From positions 682,001 through 746,000 of the forward strand of contig NZ_CP090959.1 in the NCBI RefSeq assembly GCF_024138675.1: DNA of 64,000 bases. The letters run 5' to 3'. Shown in pieces: positions 16,896-24,901 of this stretch (positions are counted from its first letter, which is position 1; the number at the start of each line of letters is the position of its first letter). The translations under genes were made by a program, and so were the position numbers. The notes under the pieces are model-generated. The model saw nothing but the letters and a program-made list of their open reading frames with translations, made no database searches and had not been told where the DNA came from. Origin of the DNA: Simiduia sp. 21SJ11W-1 (GTDB lineage: Bacteria > Pseudomonadota > Gammaproteobacteria > Pseudomonadales > Cellvibrionaceae).

Positions 16896-17839
16896 CGGAA
16901 TTTAAGCTCGGCGCAGGCGCCGAGCAGTTGGCTGCGTAGCCAGCTGTGCGGGCCGGAACCCGCGGTGCGTTGATGTTGCACCAGCACGTAGCGCATGAGG
17001 GTGTTGAGCGGCTCGGCATCGGCGCTGGGAATCTGGCGCGCCGCCAGCAATTGGCGCAGCTGCGGGCTTACGGCCAGCAGCGGCGGGCCCAGCATGATGG
17101 CATCGGTACGCAGTAAAACTTCAATGGCGGTCATCAGGTGGCTGGTTTCCAGCACAAAGTGCAATTGGCGCTCGTACTCGGCCAGGCGCGCATCCTGTTG
17201 CCAGAATTGCAGCTTGCGAAAATCGCCCACCAGCAAGCGCACCTGCGGGTAGCGCACAAAGCCCTCCCATTGCACTGTGGCCTGCTCGGTAAGTGGGTGA
17301 TCACTACGCATCAGCAAGCAAGGTTGCATGGCGCCAAGGCTCGTAACCTCAAAACCCGGCCCATAGTGCTGGCGTTGCAGTTGCACGGCAAAATCCAGCT
17401 CGCCATCGGCCAGTTGCTTGAGCGGGTTGGCCTCGTGGGCGGCCGCACTCAGGCGTACCCCCGGCGCTTCAAGGGCAAGCCGCGATACCAGTGTTGGCAT
17501 AATGGCCACGCCCAGGTATTCACCCAGCGCCAAGCGGAACTGGCCCTGGTAGTGGCGGCTGTCGAAGCCTTGGGGCAGCAGTAGTTTATCGGCTCCGCGC
17601 AGCCAGTGGGCCAGTGGCTCTGCCATTGCAAGGGCTTTGGGGGTGGGCGTTAGGCCCTGGGGGCTGCGGGTAAATAGCGGATCGTCCAGCGCTTGACGCA
17701 GCCGGCCCAAGGCCTTGCTCACGGTAGACTGGGTAAGGTGCAACCGCTCGGCCACCCGCGAGACTTGCCGCTCTTCAAGCAGCAGGTGCAGAGTGACCAA
17801 TAGGTTCAGGTCTAGCCGGGCCAGTTGATCAATATTCAT
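16892..17839 (-). CDS. LysR-family transcriptional regulator
   Basis: This 315-residue regulator has the LysR winged helix-turn-helix at residues about 8-65 ('[20 protein letters not shown]' followed by '[19 protein letters not shown]') and an effector-binding domain of two Rossmann-like lobes. Its 5' end faces the candidate small RNA at 17.9 kb, so that divergent promoter is the most natural regulatory target, as LysR regulators usually control the divergently transcribed unit. The ligand is unknown. Confidence 0.92.
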   Translation of the reverse strand: MNIDQLARLDLNLLVTLHLLLEERQVSRVAERLHLTQSTVSKALGRLRQALDDPLFTRSPQGLTPTPKALAMAEPLAHWLRGADKLLLPQGFDSRHYQGQFRLALGEYLGVAIMPTLVSRLALEAPGVRLSAAAHEANPLKQLADGELDFAVQLQRQHYGPGFEVTSLGAMQPCLLMRSDHPLTEQATVQWEGFVRYPQVRLLVGDFRKLQFWQQDARLAEYERQLHFVLETSHLMTAIEVLLRTDAIMLGPPLLAVSPQLRQLLAARQIPSADAEPLNTLMRYVLVQHQRTAGSGPHSWLRSQLLGACAELKFR

Positions 17840-17865
17840 GGGTGTGAATTTAATTCATATCTAAA

Positions 17866-17894
17866 TTGATTAAAAGTCACTGGAAGAATATTAA
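17866..17894 (+). promoter_or_regulatory. Sigma70-type promoter reading away from the LysR gene
   Basis: TTGATT (17866-17871) and TATTAA (17889-17894) are separated by 17 bases, close to the housekeeping consensus. The surrounding AT-rich sequence (17846-17878) could hold LysR binding sites. No protein-coding gene follows; the transcript would run into the structured region and terminator ending at 18038. Confidence 0.6.
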
Positions 17895-17899
17895 TCCGT

Positions 17900-18038
17900 C
17901 CCCTAATCTAGCAACCACTCCACACCGTAGGGTGTGCATAGGGAATGCTCTCCCTGTGACTGCCGTGAGCGGCACATTTTACCCCTCTGAACTTGTTCAG
18001 ATAGCGTCAGATTCACCCCGCCCCGGCGGGGTTTTTTT
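17900..18038 (+). ncRNA. Candidate structured small RNA (about 140 nt)
   Basis: Between a good promoter and a strong terminator lies a series of short perfect hairpins: CACACC/GGTGTG (17921-17936), AGGGA/TCCCT (17940-17955), TGCCG/CGGCA (17961-17974) and TCTGAA/TTCAGA (17986-18001). The terminator stem CCCCGCC/GGCGGGG with seven T follows (18016-18038). No ORF of credible length is present. It does not match any riboswitch or small RNA I can recall. The class and function are unknown; it might be a LysR-controlled small RNA. Confidence 0.5.
18016..18038 (+). terminator. Strong rho-independent terminator of the candidate small RNA
   Basis: The GC-rich stem CCCCGCC/GGCGGGG is followed by TTTTTTT. 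It is the only clear terminator in the gap downstream of the promoter at 17866-17894. Confidence 0.8.
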
Positions 18039-18310
18039 ATGGCCAAGGATGGCCGGTATGCCGAAAAGAGCCAGGGAGGGCGCCGGGTCGACGCATCGAT
18101 TCGGCGTGCTCGAATTCACTGCTACCCCAAAACCCAGCAAAGGCAGGACGCCGTATTGCAGGGCATGGCCAAGGATGGCCGGTATCACGGTGAACGCGAC
18201 AATGTGCCGAAAAGAGCCAGGGAAGGCGCCGGGTCGACGCATCGATTCGGCGTGCTCGAATTCACTGCCACCCCAAAACCCAGCAAAGGCCGGCGCCGCA
18301 TTGCAGGGCA
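18039..18310. repeat. Imperfect tandem duplication (two units of about 126 and 145 bases)
   Basis: Both units start with ATGGCCAAGGATGGCCGGTA (18039 and 18165) and share the core 'CCGAAAAGAGCCAGGGA', 'GGCGCCGGGTCGACGCATCG' and 'CCCCAAAACCCAGCAAAGGC'. The second unit has about 19 extra bases (CACGGTGAACGCGACAATG) after the opening motif. A third partial start (ATGGCAAGAGTTGGCA) lies at 18310. The translated frames across it are repetitive on both strands and do not look like genes. It is probably a dispersed intergenic repeat that landed after the terminator. Confidence 0.75.
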
Positions 18311-18387
18311 TGGCAAGAGTTGGCAATTCGCTGCGCGAGCATTCACACAGCCCTTGACTCCATAGCCCCGGATCTTGAAGCGAAAAT

Positions 18388-18402
18388 TAAGCGAACCGCT
18401 TA
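18388..18402. promoter_or_regulatory. Short perfect palindrome upstream of the HTH-2TM gene
   Basis: TAAGCG-AAC-CGCTTA is a 6-bp inverted repeat with a 3-base spacer in otherwise unassigned DNA. It could be an operator; there is no direct evidence. Confidence 0.25.
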
Positions 18403-18544
18403 TTTCCTCTGAGGGCTGGTTAATCTCTGGTTGTATTTCACAGCCTATTCCGCCCGGCAGCTACCTTCAGGGGCCTGTTCGCCGAAATATTGTAAATACC
18501 CTGCAACGCCCGCCATTGTTGGGGTTTAGCCTGAGCGTCCCGCT

Positions 18545-18595
18545 GGTTTCAGGGCCGGTTTCGGGGTGGTTTCACCTTACTGTCGGGTTGGTTTC
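18545..18595 (+). promoter_or_regulatory. Array of four GGTTTC direct repeats at one or two helical turns
   Basis: GGTTTC occurs at 18545, 18557, 18568 and 18590, spaced 12, 11 and 22 bases. The sites therefore sit on one face of the helix, 70 bases upstream of the HTH-2TM gene. The spacing suggests cooperative binding by a regulator, possibly the downstream HTH protein itself. Binding is inferred from spacing only. Confidence 0.4.
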
Positions 18596-18665
18596 AGGTA
18601 AGCTTCGTGTTGGGCTGGGCGATTTTTCGCAATCATGGCACCACCTCAACAGCAAAGGCAGAACG

Positions 18666-19160
18666 ATGATTTTACGTAAGCTCAGGTTACAGCGCGGCTG
18701 GTCGCAAGAGCAGCTGGCAGACATGGCGGGTGTCACAGTGCGCACCATTCAGCGGCTGGAGCGCGGCCACAAGCCCGGGCTTGAAACGGCAAAATCACTG
18801 GCTGCGGTGTTTGAGGTGGAATTTTCCATTTTTCTCAGCGAGGAACGCCCAATGACAAGTGATCAATCAGTAGACAAGCCCGCAAATCAAGCCAACAGCA
18901 AGGCAGATCTGGAGGAAGATCTGGCCGTTGAATACATCAAGGGTGTAAAAGAATTCTTCAGCCACCTGCTAATGTACGTAATTTTTTGTGCCGTCTTTCT
19001 GTTTTTGGATGATGAATACTCAAGCACTCTGTTGTGGGGTTTCTTCGGCTGGGGTGTGGGGGTGCTTTTTCATGGCTTGAGCGCTTTCGAGGTTATCCGC
19101 TTTGGCACAGCCGATTGGGAGCGCAAGCTGGTGGAGTGGCGTTTAGGGCGTAAGTGGTAA
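18666..19160 (+). CDS. XRE-type helix-turn-helix protein with C-terminal 2TM domain
   Basis: The 164-residue protein starts at ATG 18666; the longer frame from 18375 covers the GGTTTC array and has no coding character. Residues about 4-58 form an XRE/Cro helix-turn-helix ('SQEQLADMAGVTVRTIQRLE'). A polar linker (60-90) leads to a 2TM domain with helices about 99-115 and 119-138 and the typical ending 'WERKLVEWRLGRKW'. This architecture indicates a membrane-tethered DNA-binding regulator. The target and signal are unknown; its own upstream repeat array is an obvious candidate. Confidence 0.8.
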   Translation: MILRKLRLQRGWSQEQLADMAGVTVRTIQRLERGHKPGLETAKSLAAVFEVEFSIFLSEERPMTSDQSVDKPANQANSKADLEEDLAVEYIKGVKEFFSHLLMYVIFCAVFLFLDDEYSSTLLWGFFGWGVGVLFHGLSAFEVIRFGTADWERKLVEWRLGRKW

Positions 19161-19184
19161 GTGTCGCTGGCAAATTAAGGCATG

Positions 19185-19210
19185 AAAAAAGGCACCTTTG
19201 GGTGCCTTTC
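19185..19210. terminator. Bidirectional terminator between convergent HTH-2TM and PEP-CTERM genes
   Basis: AAAGGCACC-TTTG-GGTGCCTTT is a perfect stem with an A-tract on one side and a short T-tract on the other. Confidence 0.85.
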
Positions 19211-19237
19211 TAGTTGTGCCTTCTTAGTTGTGCTGAA

Positions 19238-19993
19238 TCAGGCCTTGCGCTTGCGCATGGCCGCCAAACCTAACAAGCCCAAGCCCAGCAGGGCAAAGGG
19301 GGCGGGCTCGGGTACTTTGATGTCTGCACGCGCATCCAGCCAATCGTTGCCACACGACATGGTCCAGTGGGCGTCCATGGTGAAATCGCTCATCAAGCCA
19401 ATGGCACCAATGTTGAAACTGAACATGTTGTAGAAGGATTTCTTACCGTCTGCGCCCATTGCATAACTTTCCGTGAAGTTGCTGCCATTGGCGGCAATCA
19501 ACAGGTTGCCACTGGCCATGGCAAAGGGGTTGGACACGCCGTGGCCTGTGTATACATCGTTGCTCCAGCTCGTTACCGCGTACAGGCCTGCGGCATCTGT
19601 GCCGAGGTTAGTGCCATAGTAGCCCTTGGTGAGATTGCCGAAATCCAGTGCGTACTCGTATTGGCTGTCGTCGCCATCAAAAGACAGGGCCAGGTCGCCG
19701 TTGAAGTAGTCTTTGTTGCCGTAGCGGTAGCCGTTGTTGTCGGCATCTATGATGTCAAAGCCCGTTTGCAGGCCCACGTGCAGCGTGTTGCTGCTGGCGT
19801 CGAACTTGTACATCAAAAATTCAACATCAAAAGGCTGGCCGCCCACGCCAGGGGCGATAACGCCGTCGCCGTTGCCGGCGGTTACGGTCATCTGGTTCCA
19901 GTCTGAACCCCATACGTTGAGCAGGCTTGCAGAGGCAGACAGTGGTGCGCCCAACAGCAGAGCAAGAGCGGCAATTTTAAAAGGTGATTTCAT
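19238..19993 (-). CDS. PEP-CTERM sorting-domain protein, exported
   Basis: This 251-residue secreted protein has a signal peptide (MKSPFK..., cleavage near 'SASA') and ends with a PEP-CTERM tripartite signal: 'VPEPAPFALLGLGLLGLAAM' followed by RKRKA. Such signals direct proteins to an exosortase (EpsH/XrtA-like) for processing and surface attachment. The central part is Asp/Gly/Asn-rich and beta-like with no catalytic motif seen. The start at the ATG complementary to 19991-19993 fits the signal peptide; the frame extends further upstream to 20062 without one. No exosortase gene lies in the window, so the system must be elsewhere. Confidence 0.85.
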   Translation of the reverse strand: MKSPFKIAALALLLGAPLSASASLLNVWGSDWNQMTVTAGNGDGVIAPGVGGQPFDVEFLMYKFDASSNTLHVGLQTGFDIIDADNNGYRYGNKDYFNGDLALSFDGDDSQYEYALDFGNLTKGYYGTNLGTDAAGLYAVTSWSNDVYTGHGVSNPFAMASGNLLIAANGSNFTESYAMGADGKKSFYNMFSFNIGAIGLMSDFTMDAHWTMSCGNDWLDARADIKVPEPAPFALLGLGLLGLAAMRKRKA

Positions 19994-20154
19994 GGTTGTG
20001 CTGGCATCCTTGTGGGTTAATCCGGCCGCAGCGCGGCATAGGGGATGCAGAGCAAATACCAAGCCACTAACGAAAAATCCTTTTATGCCAATGGGTTATT
20101 GTAGGTTTAGGCCATTCAGATAAGGTGGGTTGTTAAATTTTCCGACAGCGTGGT

Positions 20155-20745
20155 TTACAGGCTGAATGCCTCGCCAAGTGCTTTGCATTCGGCGTGTGCC
20201 GGGCAGCTGACCAGGTGATCGTTCACCATGCCGGTGGCCTGCATGTGGGCGTAGCAAATGGTAGAGCCCACAAAGTTAAAGCCGGCTTGCTTTAGGGCTT
20301 TACTGAGCTGGTCTGAAAGCGCGGTGCTGGCCGGCAGCTCGCTCATGGAGCGCAGGTTGTTTTGAATGGGGCGCCCATCCACAAAATCCCAAAAAAAGGC
20401 CACCGGGCTCTGGCCTGCTTCTTTCATATCCAGCCAGGCGCGGGCGTTTTTTACGGCGCTGTTTACTTTCAGGCGATTGCGGATAATGCCCGGGTCTTGC
20501 AGTAGTTGTTCGATTTTTTGGGGGCTGTAGCGGGCAATTTTCTCTGGGTTGAAACCGTCAAATACCTTGCGGTAGTGCGCACGCTTGCGTAGCACAGTAA
20601 TCCAGCTAAGCCCGGCCTGCGCACCTTCCAGCACCAAAAACTCAAACAGGGTTTGCTCGTCTTTGAGCGGGCGGCCCCACTCGTGGTCGTGGTAGTGCTC
20701 ATACAGCGCGTCGCCGTGGCACCAGTTGCAGCGTGGATTATTCAT
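20155..20745 (-). CDS. tag: 3-methyladenine DNA glycosylase I
   Basis: TagI removes 3-methyladenine from alkylated DNA in base-excision repair. The 196-residue length, the N-terminal zinc ligand segment 'RCNWCHGD', 'YHDHEWGRP', 'FEFLVLEGAQAGLSWITVL' (core EGAQAGLSW) and the C-terminal 'HLVSCPAHAEC' zinc ligands match the family. GAGGAG precedes the start on the minus strand. It appears to be a single-gene unit divergent from the next gene. Confidence 0.95.
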   Translation of the reverse strand: MNNPRCNWCHGDALYEHYHDHEWGRPLKDEQTLFEFLVLEGAQAGLSWITVLRKRAHYRKVFDGFNPEKIARYSPQKIEQLLQDPGIIRNRLKVNSAVKNARAWLDMKEAGQSPVAFFWDFVDGRPIQNNLRSMSELPASTALSDQLSKALKQAGFNFVGSTICYAHMQATGMVNDHLVSCPAHAECKALGEAFSL

Positions 20746-20839
20746 GGGCGGCTCCTCGGTTCTGGTGCCAGTTTGCCTCCGTTCGCTTGGGGTCGTCTAC
20801 ACTTTGGGGATTGTTTAAGCACTGAGTGGAATTCGGGCA

Positions 20840-21403
20840 ATGAAGCGAGGCTATTTGCGTTACCTGTGGTTGCTGGCGTGCTTGGTGAGTGCCCCATTAT
20901 TGGCACAGTCGCCTACGGCCTGTGACGTAACGCGCACGGCCAAGGTGGCCTTTACCGGCCAGCAGGCCACCGATACCCTGACTGTCACAGTGGCAGGGGA
21001 CCCTTGCCGCGAGGCCACGGTAGTGCTGCGTATCAACAATAAAGACGGGCGCGAGGTGTACCTGTATGAGGGCCTTTTGCTTGAGCACTTGCCCTTTGTG
21101 GTGCACGAGCCTGAGCTTGAGCCGCTGGTGGGCTTTTTTGCCGAAAAGGTGATTCGCGATGGCTTTATTCGCCGCACCAACGACTTGCCGCCCTGGGCGC
21201 CGGTGGAGCAATATTACGATTCAACCAACGACATCATCGTGGTTTCAGAACAGGTGTATAACGGCCTGCGCGGCATGAAGAAACCCATATTCTGGCATGC
21301 AGCAGGCGATGCCACCTGGGTGCATGTGGTGTACGACGGCCGCAGTCAGTACGGGCGTATCATCATGCGCGGTGGCGTGTTTCGATCAGCAGGAGAGCAG
21401 TGA
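20840..21403 (+). CDS. Exported protein of unknown function
   Basis: The 187-residue protein has an N-terminal signal peptide (hydrophobic residues about 8-22, cleavage after 'LLAQ'), two cysteines (in 'TACDVTR' and 'DPCREA') that could form a disulfide, and a beta-rich N-terminal half. It is followed after 6 bases by the iminopeptidase-like gene, so the two are probably co-transcribed. I do not recognise a family. Confidence 0.6.
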   Translation: MKRGYLRYLWLLACLVSAPLLAQSPTACDVTRTAKVAFTGQQATDTLTVTVAGDPCREATVVLRINNKDGREVYLYEGLLLEHLPFVVHEPELEPLVGFFAEKVIRDGFIRRTNDLPPWAPVEQYYDSTNDIIVVSEQVYNGLRGMKKPIFWHAAGDATWVHVVYDGRSQYGRIIMRGGVFRSAGEQ

Positions 21404-21409
21404 ATCACC

Positions 21410-22390
21410 ATGCATCAGGCCTACCCTGATATTCGCCCCTTCGCCCGCAACACACTCGCCGTTAACGGGCATCAAATATATGTTGAGCAGGCCGGCCAGC
21501 CCACGGGCGTGCCGCTGCTGTTTTTACACGATGGCCCGGGCCTCGGCTGCCATGGGGCCGACCGTCGGCTCTTCGACCCGCAGCGCTTTCACATGATATT
21601 GCCAGACCAGCGCGGTTGTGGCCGTTCGCGCCCGCACCTGGCCCTGGCCGATAATCGCCGCGAGCAGTTGTGCGACGACATGGTGGCCTTGCGCGAACAG
21701 CTAGGCATAGAGCAATGGGTGGTGGTGGGTGTTGGTTGGGGCGGCCTGCTGGCGCTCACACTGGCGCTGCGCGAGCCAGAGCGGATTCAACATCTGCTGC
21801 TTATAGGAACCGGGCTTGGCCGCCGGCAGGAGCTTGAGTGGCTGTTTGAAGAGGGCGCGCCACAGGTGTTTCCCGAGGCCTACCGGCACCTGTGCAAGGC
21901 CTTGCGGGTCACCGAAGGTTTGAGTGCGGGTGAACTCCTGGCGCGCGCCACCGACATGTTCCAGTCAGACAACGAAATCGAGCGCATGGCACTGGCGCGC
22001 CACTGGGGCCAGTGGATGTCGCAATGTGCGGGCTTAAAGCCCCAAACCGATTTGCAGAAGGCCTATCTTGAGCCGCCGGTGGTGCTGGCCCATGCCTGCC
22101 TGCAGGCCGCTTACATGCAGCGCCAGTGGGATTTTGATCAGCCCGCCGGTGTGTTGCCACACCTTGGCGCCCTGCAATCGCACGGCATTACCTGTGTGCA
22201 CGGGCGCTTCGACATGATCTCGCCACTTTCAGGTGTGTGGCACCTGCAGGGGGTGCTGCCAGACATGAAAATCCACATAGTACGCGAGGCCGGCCATTCA
22301 GTGCGCGAGGCCGCCATGCTGGATGCAGTGGTGAAGGCCCAGGCCGATATCGCCGGTGCCTGCAATGCGCCGCCCCCCGATTGCGGCTAG
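21410..22390 (+). CDS. Proline-iminopeptidase-like alpha/beta hydrolase with Gly at the nucleophile position
   Basis: The 326-residue protein follows the layout of S33 proline iminopeptidases: 'YVEQAG' and 'FLHDGPGLG' (usually HGGPGGG), the oxyanion-region 'PDQRGCGRSRPH', and Asp and His of the triad in 'GRFDMISP' and 'EAGHSV'. The nucleophile elbow, normally GxSxG, reads G107-V-G109-W-G: codon 21734-21736 is GGT where Ser AGT is expected. Unless this is a sequence error, the enzyme lacks its catalytic Ser. The gene lies 57 bases upstream of dtd, an arrangement remembered from Pseudomonas. Confidence 0.8.
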   Translation: MHQAYPDIRPFARNTLAVNGHQIYVEQAGQPTGVPLLFLHDGPGLGCHGADRRLFDPQRFHMILPDQRGCGRSRPHLALADNRREQLCDDMVALREQLGIEQWVVVGVGWGGLLALTLALREPERIQHLLLIGTGLGRRQELEWLFEEGAPQVFPEAYRHLCKALRVTEGLSAGELLARATDMFQSDNEIERMALARHWGQWMSQCAGLKPQTDLQKAYLEPPVVLAHACLQAAYMQRQWDFDQPAGVLPHLGALQSHGITCVHGRFDMISPLSGVWHLQGVLPDMKIHIVREAGHSVREAAMLDAVVKAQADIAGACNAPPPDCG

Positions 22391-22447
22391 CGCTGCCTGC
22401 GGTACACTGGTGGCCTTGTAATAAGCAGTTATCAGTAGGGAAGGGGC

Positions 22448-22894
22448 GTGCGGGCGTTAATTCAGCGAGTAACCCATGCAAGGGTAGATATCGAAGGCCA
22501 CACAGTGGGCGCCATTGATCAGGGCTTACTGGTTTTGCTGGGGGTGCAGCGTGGCGACACCGAAGCGGTGGCCGATAAATTACTGGATAAGCTCCTTGCC
22601 TACCGCGTGTTCTCCGACACTGAAGGCAAGATGAACTTGAGTGTGCAAGACGTACAGGGTGGTGTGCTGTTGGTATCGCAATTTACCTTGGCGGCCGATA
22701 CCCAAAAAGGGCTGCGGCCGGGGTTTTCCAATGCCTGCCCGCCGGCAGAAGCCCGGGCGCTGTTCGATTACACGCAGGCCCGGCTCGAAAGCCTGCACGC
22801 CCAGGTGGCTTTCGGGCGCTTTGGTGCCGACATGCAGGTGAGCCTCACCAACGATGGCCCTGTGACCTTTTTGCTAGAGATGAACGCCCAGTGA
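22448..22894 (+). CDS. dtd: D-aminoacyl-tRNA deacylase
   Basis: Dtd hydrolyses D-aminoacyl-tRNAs and protects translation from D-amino acids. The 148-residue length, the N-terminal '[17 protein letters not shown]', the 'SQFTLAAD' motif and the C-terminal '[10 protein letters not shown]' (usual N-x-GPVT motif) identify it. It uses a GTG start at 22448 after the purine-rich GGGAAGGGG at 22438-22446, which partly abuts the start. Confidence 0.95.
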   Translation: MRALIQRVTHARVDIEGHTVGAIDQGLLVLLGVQRGDTEAVADKLLDKLLAYRVFSDTEGKMNLSVQDVQGGVLLVSQFTLAADTQKGLRPGFSNACPPAEARALFDYTQARLESLHAQVAFGRFGADMQVSLTNDGPVTFLLEMNAQ

Positions 22895-22935
22895 GCGCAC
22901 CGCGCTAATAACAATAGGCTTACGAGTAGCTACAG

Positions 22936-24006
22936 ATGATGAAAGTGCATCAAGGTCGAATTCTGATTGTTGACGACAACGCCGTGAACATTGTGATTGT
23001 GGAAAAGATTCTTCGCCAAGACGGCTTTGTGCACATAGATTCCACCACCGATGCCAAAGCCGTGCGCGAGATGTACCTGGCCAATCGCTATGATGCGATT
23101 TTGCTGGATGTGCACATGCCTGAAATGAATGGCTTTGAGGTGATGCTGGAACTGCAGCAAGATCAACCGGAAGACTATCTGCCCATACTGGTGCTCACTG
23201 CCGATCACACACCCGAAACCCGCCATCTGGCGCTGAGTTCGGGCGCGAAAGATTTCATCAGTAAGCCCTTTGAGCGAGTGGAAGTATTGTTCCGCGTGCG
23301 CAACCTCGTAGAAGTGCGCATGTTGCACAAGGCGGTGCTGGATTCCCACGAGAATCTGGAGCACAAAGTGCGCGAGCGCACGCGCCAGTTGTACGAGGCG
23401 CAAATCAAACTCATTGAGTGCCTGGGCAAGGCCGCCGAATACCGCGACAACGAAACCGGCATGCACGTGGTGCGCATGAGCCACGCCTCGGCACTGTTGG
23501 CCAAGCGCATGGGGTTGAGTGACGATGAGTGCGAAATTATTCTGCATGCAAGCCCCATGCACGATATTGGCAAAATCGCCATTCCCGATGAGGTGCTGCT
23601 AAAAGAAGGCAAGCTCACCAGCAAAGAGTGGCGAACCATGAAAACCCACGCCGAGGTGGGGGCTGAAATTCTGGGCAGCTACGATTCACGGTTAATGGAA
23701 GTGGCGGCCATTATTGCCAAAACCCATCACGAGCGCTGGGATGGCAAGGGCTACCCGGCGGGCCTTAAGGGTGAAGAAATTCCGCTCTACACACGCATTG
23801 TGAGCGTGTGCGATGTGTTTGATGCACTCACCTCCAACCGGCCCTACAAAGCTGCCTGGCCTGTGTCTCGGGCGCTGGAGTATTTGCAGGAAAACAGCGG
23901 CAGCCAATTTGACCCGCAAGTGGTGGAGGAGTTTGTGTCTATCATCGATCAGGTGCTGGCCATTCGCCAGCAATTTCCCGATCAGAAGGCCGAACACGCC
24001 CATTAA
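22936..24006 (+). CDS. Response regulator with HD-GYP cyclic-di-GMP phosphodiesterase domain (RpfG-like)
   Basis: This 356-residue two-domain protein has an N-terminal CheY-like receiver (acidic pocket 'VDD', phospho-acceptor D58 in 'LLDVHMPEMNG', Lys110 in 'SKPF'). A coiled linker (about 130-160) connects it to a HD-GYP domain with all key motifs: H209-D210 in 'HDIGKIAIPD', 'THHERWDGKGYP' and 'DVFDALTSNRPYK'. It should hydrolyse c-di-GMP in response to phosphorylation by an unlinked kinase, influencing motility and biofilm. No histidine kinase is adjacent. Confidence 0.93.
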   Translation: MMKVHQGRILIVDDNAVNIVIVEKILRQDGFVHIDSTTDAKAVREMYLANRYDAILLDVHMPEMNGFEVMLELQQDQPEDYLPILVLTADHTPETRHLALSSGAKDFISKPFERVEVLFRVRNLVEVRMLHKAVLDSHENLEHKVRERTRQLYEAQIKLIECLGKAAEYRDNETGMHVVRMSHASALLAKRMGLSDDECEIILHASPMHDIGKIAIPDEVLLKEGKLTSKEWRTMKTHAEVGAEILGSYDSRLMEVAAIIAKTHHERWDGKGYPAGLKGEEIPLYTRIVSVCDVFDALTSNRPYKAAWPVSRALEYLQENSGSQFDPQVVEEFVSIIDQVLAIRQQFPDQKAEHAH

Positions 24007-24102
24007 AAGGCTGCGCCAACATTATTCATATGAGGTAAAAAGTAACGTCCGCAAAGTGGTAAGAGGTAATGCGGTTTCATCGCCAATAAAAGAGGAAAAA
24101 GT

Positions 24103-24330
24103 ATGGATCCGGTTTCATCTGCGCTGTTTGTTTTTGGTTTGATTTTATTGGGTGTGAGCTGGCTGCTCATGTTGCAGGTGTCGTTTAGCGACGACTATGT
24201 GTGGGGCCTTTCAACCCTGTTTGTACCGCCGTTGGCCTACCTGTATGGGTGCTTCGCCTGGAGCAAGGCGAAAGAATCGCTGTACTTCGCCGCGGGCGGC
24301 TGCGGTCTGTTATTTTTCTCGTTTATCTGA
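24103..24330 (+). CDS. Small membrane protein, hypothetical
   Basis: The 75-residue protein has two hydrophobic segments (about 8-26 and 36-75, the latter broken by 'SKAKES'). AGAGGAAAAAG at 24091-24101 is a good ribosome-binding site for ATG 24103. The family is not recognised. A bidirectional terminator follows at 24391. Confidence 0.6.
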   Translation: MDPVSSALFVFGLILLGVSWLLMLQVSFSDDYVWGLSTLFVPPLAYLYGCFAWSKAKESLYFAAGGCGLLFFSFI

Positions 24331-24390
24331 TTTTCTATCGGGCGGGCAAACCTTGCTACCAAAGTATGGTTTTGCCAAGCGGCAGGCAAC

Positions 24391-24416
24391 AAAAAAGGGC
24401 GCTAGCGCCCTTTTTT
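24391..24416. terminator. Bidirectional terminator between a small membrane protein gene and the cold-shock gene
   Basis: AAAAAAGGGCGC and GCGCCCTTTTTT flank a very short TA loop, with A and T tracts on the two sides. Confidence 0.9.
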
Positions 24417-24432
24417 GTTGACACCCAGGCGA

Positions 24433-24642
24433 TTACATCGGGTTGACGTTCTCAGCCTGTGGGCCCTTTTGACCTTGGGTAACAGTCATGGTTACTTTCT
24501 GGCCGTCGTGCAGCGTTTTACGGCCATTGCCGTTGATGGCGCTGAAATGAACGAATACGTCCTTTCCGCCTTCCTGTTCGATAAAGCCAAAACCTTTTTC
24601 GTCGTTAAACCACTTTACAGTGCCTTCAACCTGATCAGACAT
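24433..24642 (-). CDS. Cold-shock-domain protein (CspA family)
   Basis: The 69-residue protein is a single cold-shock domain that binds single-stranded RNA and DNA. '[15 protein letters not shown]' contains RNP1 (KGFGFI) and 'DVFVHFSAI' contains RNP2; the C-terminal '[10 protein letters not shown]' is typical. GGAAAG precedes the start. The 258-base gap upstream (24643-24901) may be a long 5' leader as in many csp genes, though no clear promoter is read. Confidence 0.95.
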   Translation of the reverse strand: MSDQVEGTVKWFNDEKGFGFIEQEGGKDVFVHFSAINGNGRKTLHDGQKVTMTVTQGQKGPQAENVNPM

Positions 24643-24901
24643 AGTCTTTCCATTTCTTTTGCAATTGCCCCAACGGCGGAGCCTTAAAATCTGACTGTTA
24701 GCACCTAGCCTGAAAGCCGAGTATTAACAGACACCTTCCCTGCGCCGTCGGACCCGCAAGACGAACTTGTGTGATCCACTACACCAAAGCACAGTTGACT
24801 TGATTCTACACGGATAAATTTTTTTTGTTAGGGGCTGTAAGCACTATTTGGAACTTTCGTCTATTAAAGAATGCCTAGGGCCACACACTTTTTGGAGTGA
24901 A
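24643..24901 (-). promoter_or_regulatory. Probable long 5' leader of the cold-shock gene
   Basis: This stretch has no ORF of note. Long leaders that refold with temperature are known for csp genes, so this may be one. I see no distinctive hairpin or hexamer pair that would settle it. Confidence 0.3.

Noticed and set aside
17900-18038. Cobalamin or TPP riboswitch in the gap downstream of cobQ
   Set aside because: A GGGAA run occurs but the conserved B12 box and THI-box elements are missing, and no gene follows the terminator.
18039-18365. Plus- and minus-strand frames of about 108 residues across the tandem repeat
   Set aside because: They are repetitive translations of a duplicated non-coding unit on both strands, with no ribosome-binding site.
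18375-18665. N-terminal extension of the HTH-2TM protein
   Set aside because: This part covers the palindrome and GGTTTC array and has no domain; ATG 18666 starts exactly at the HTH.
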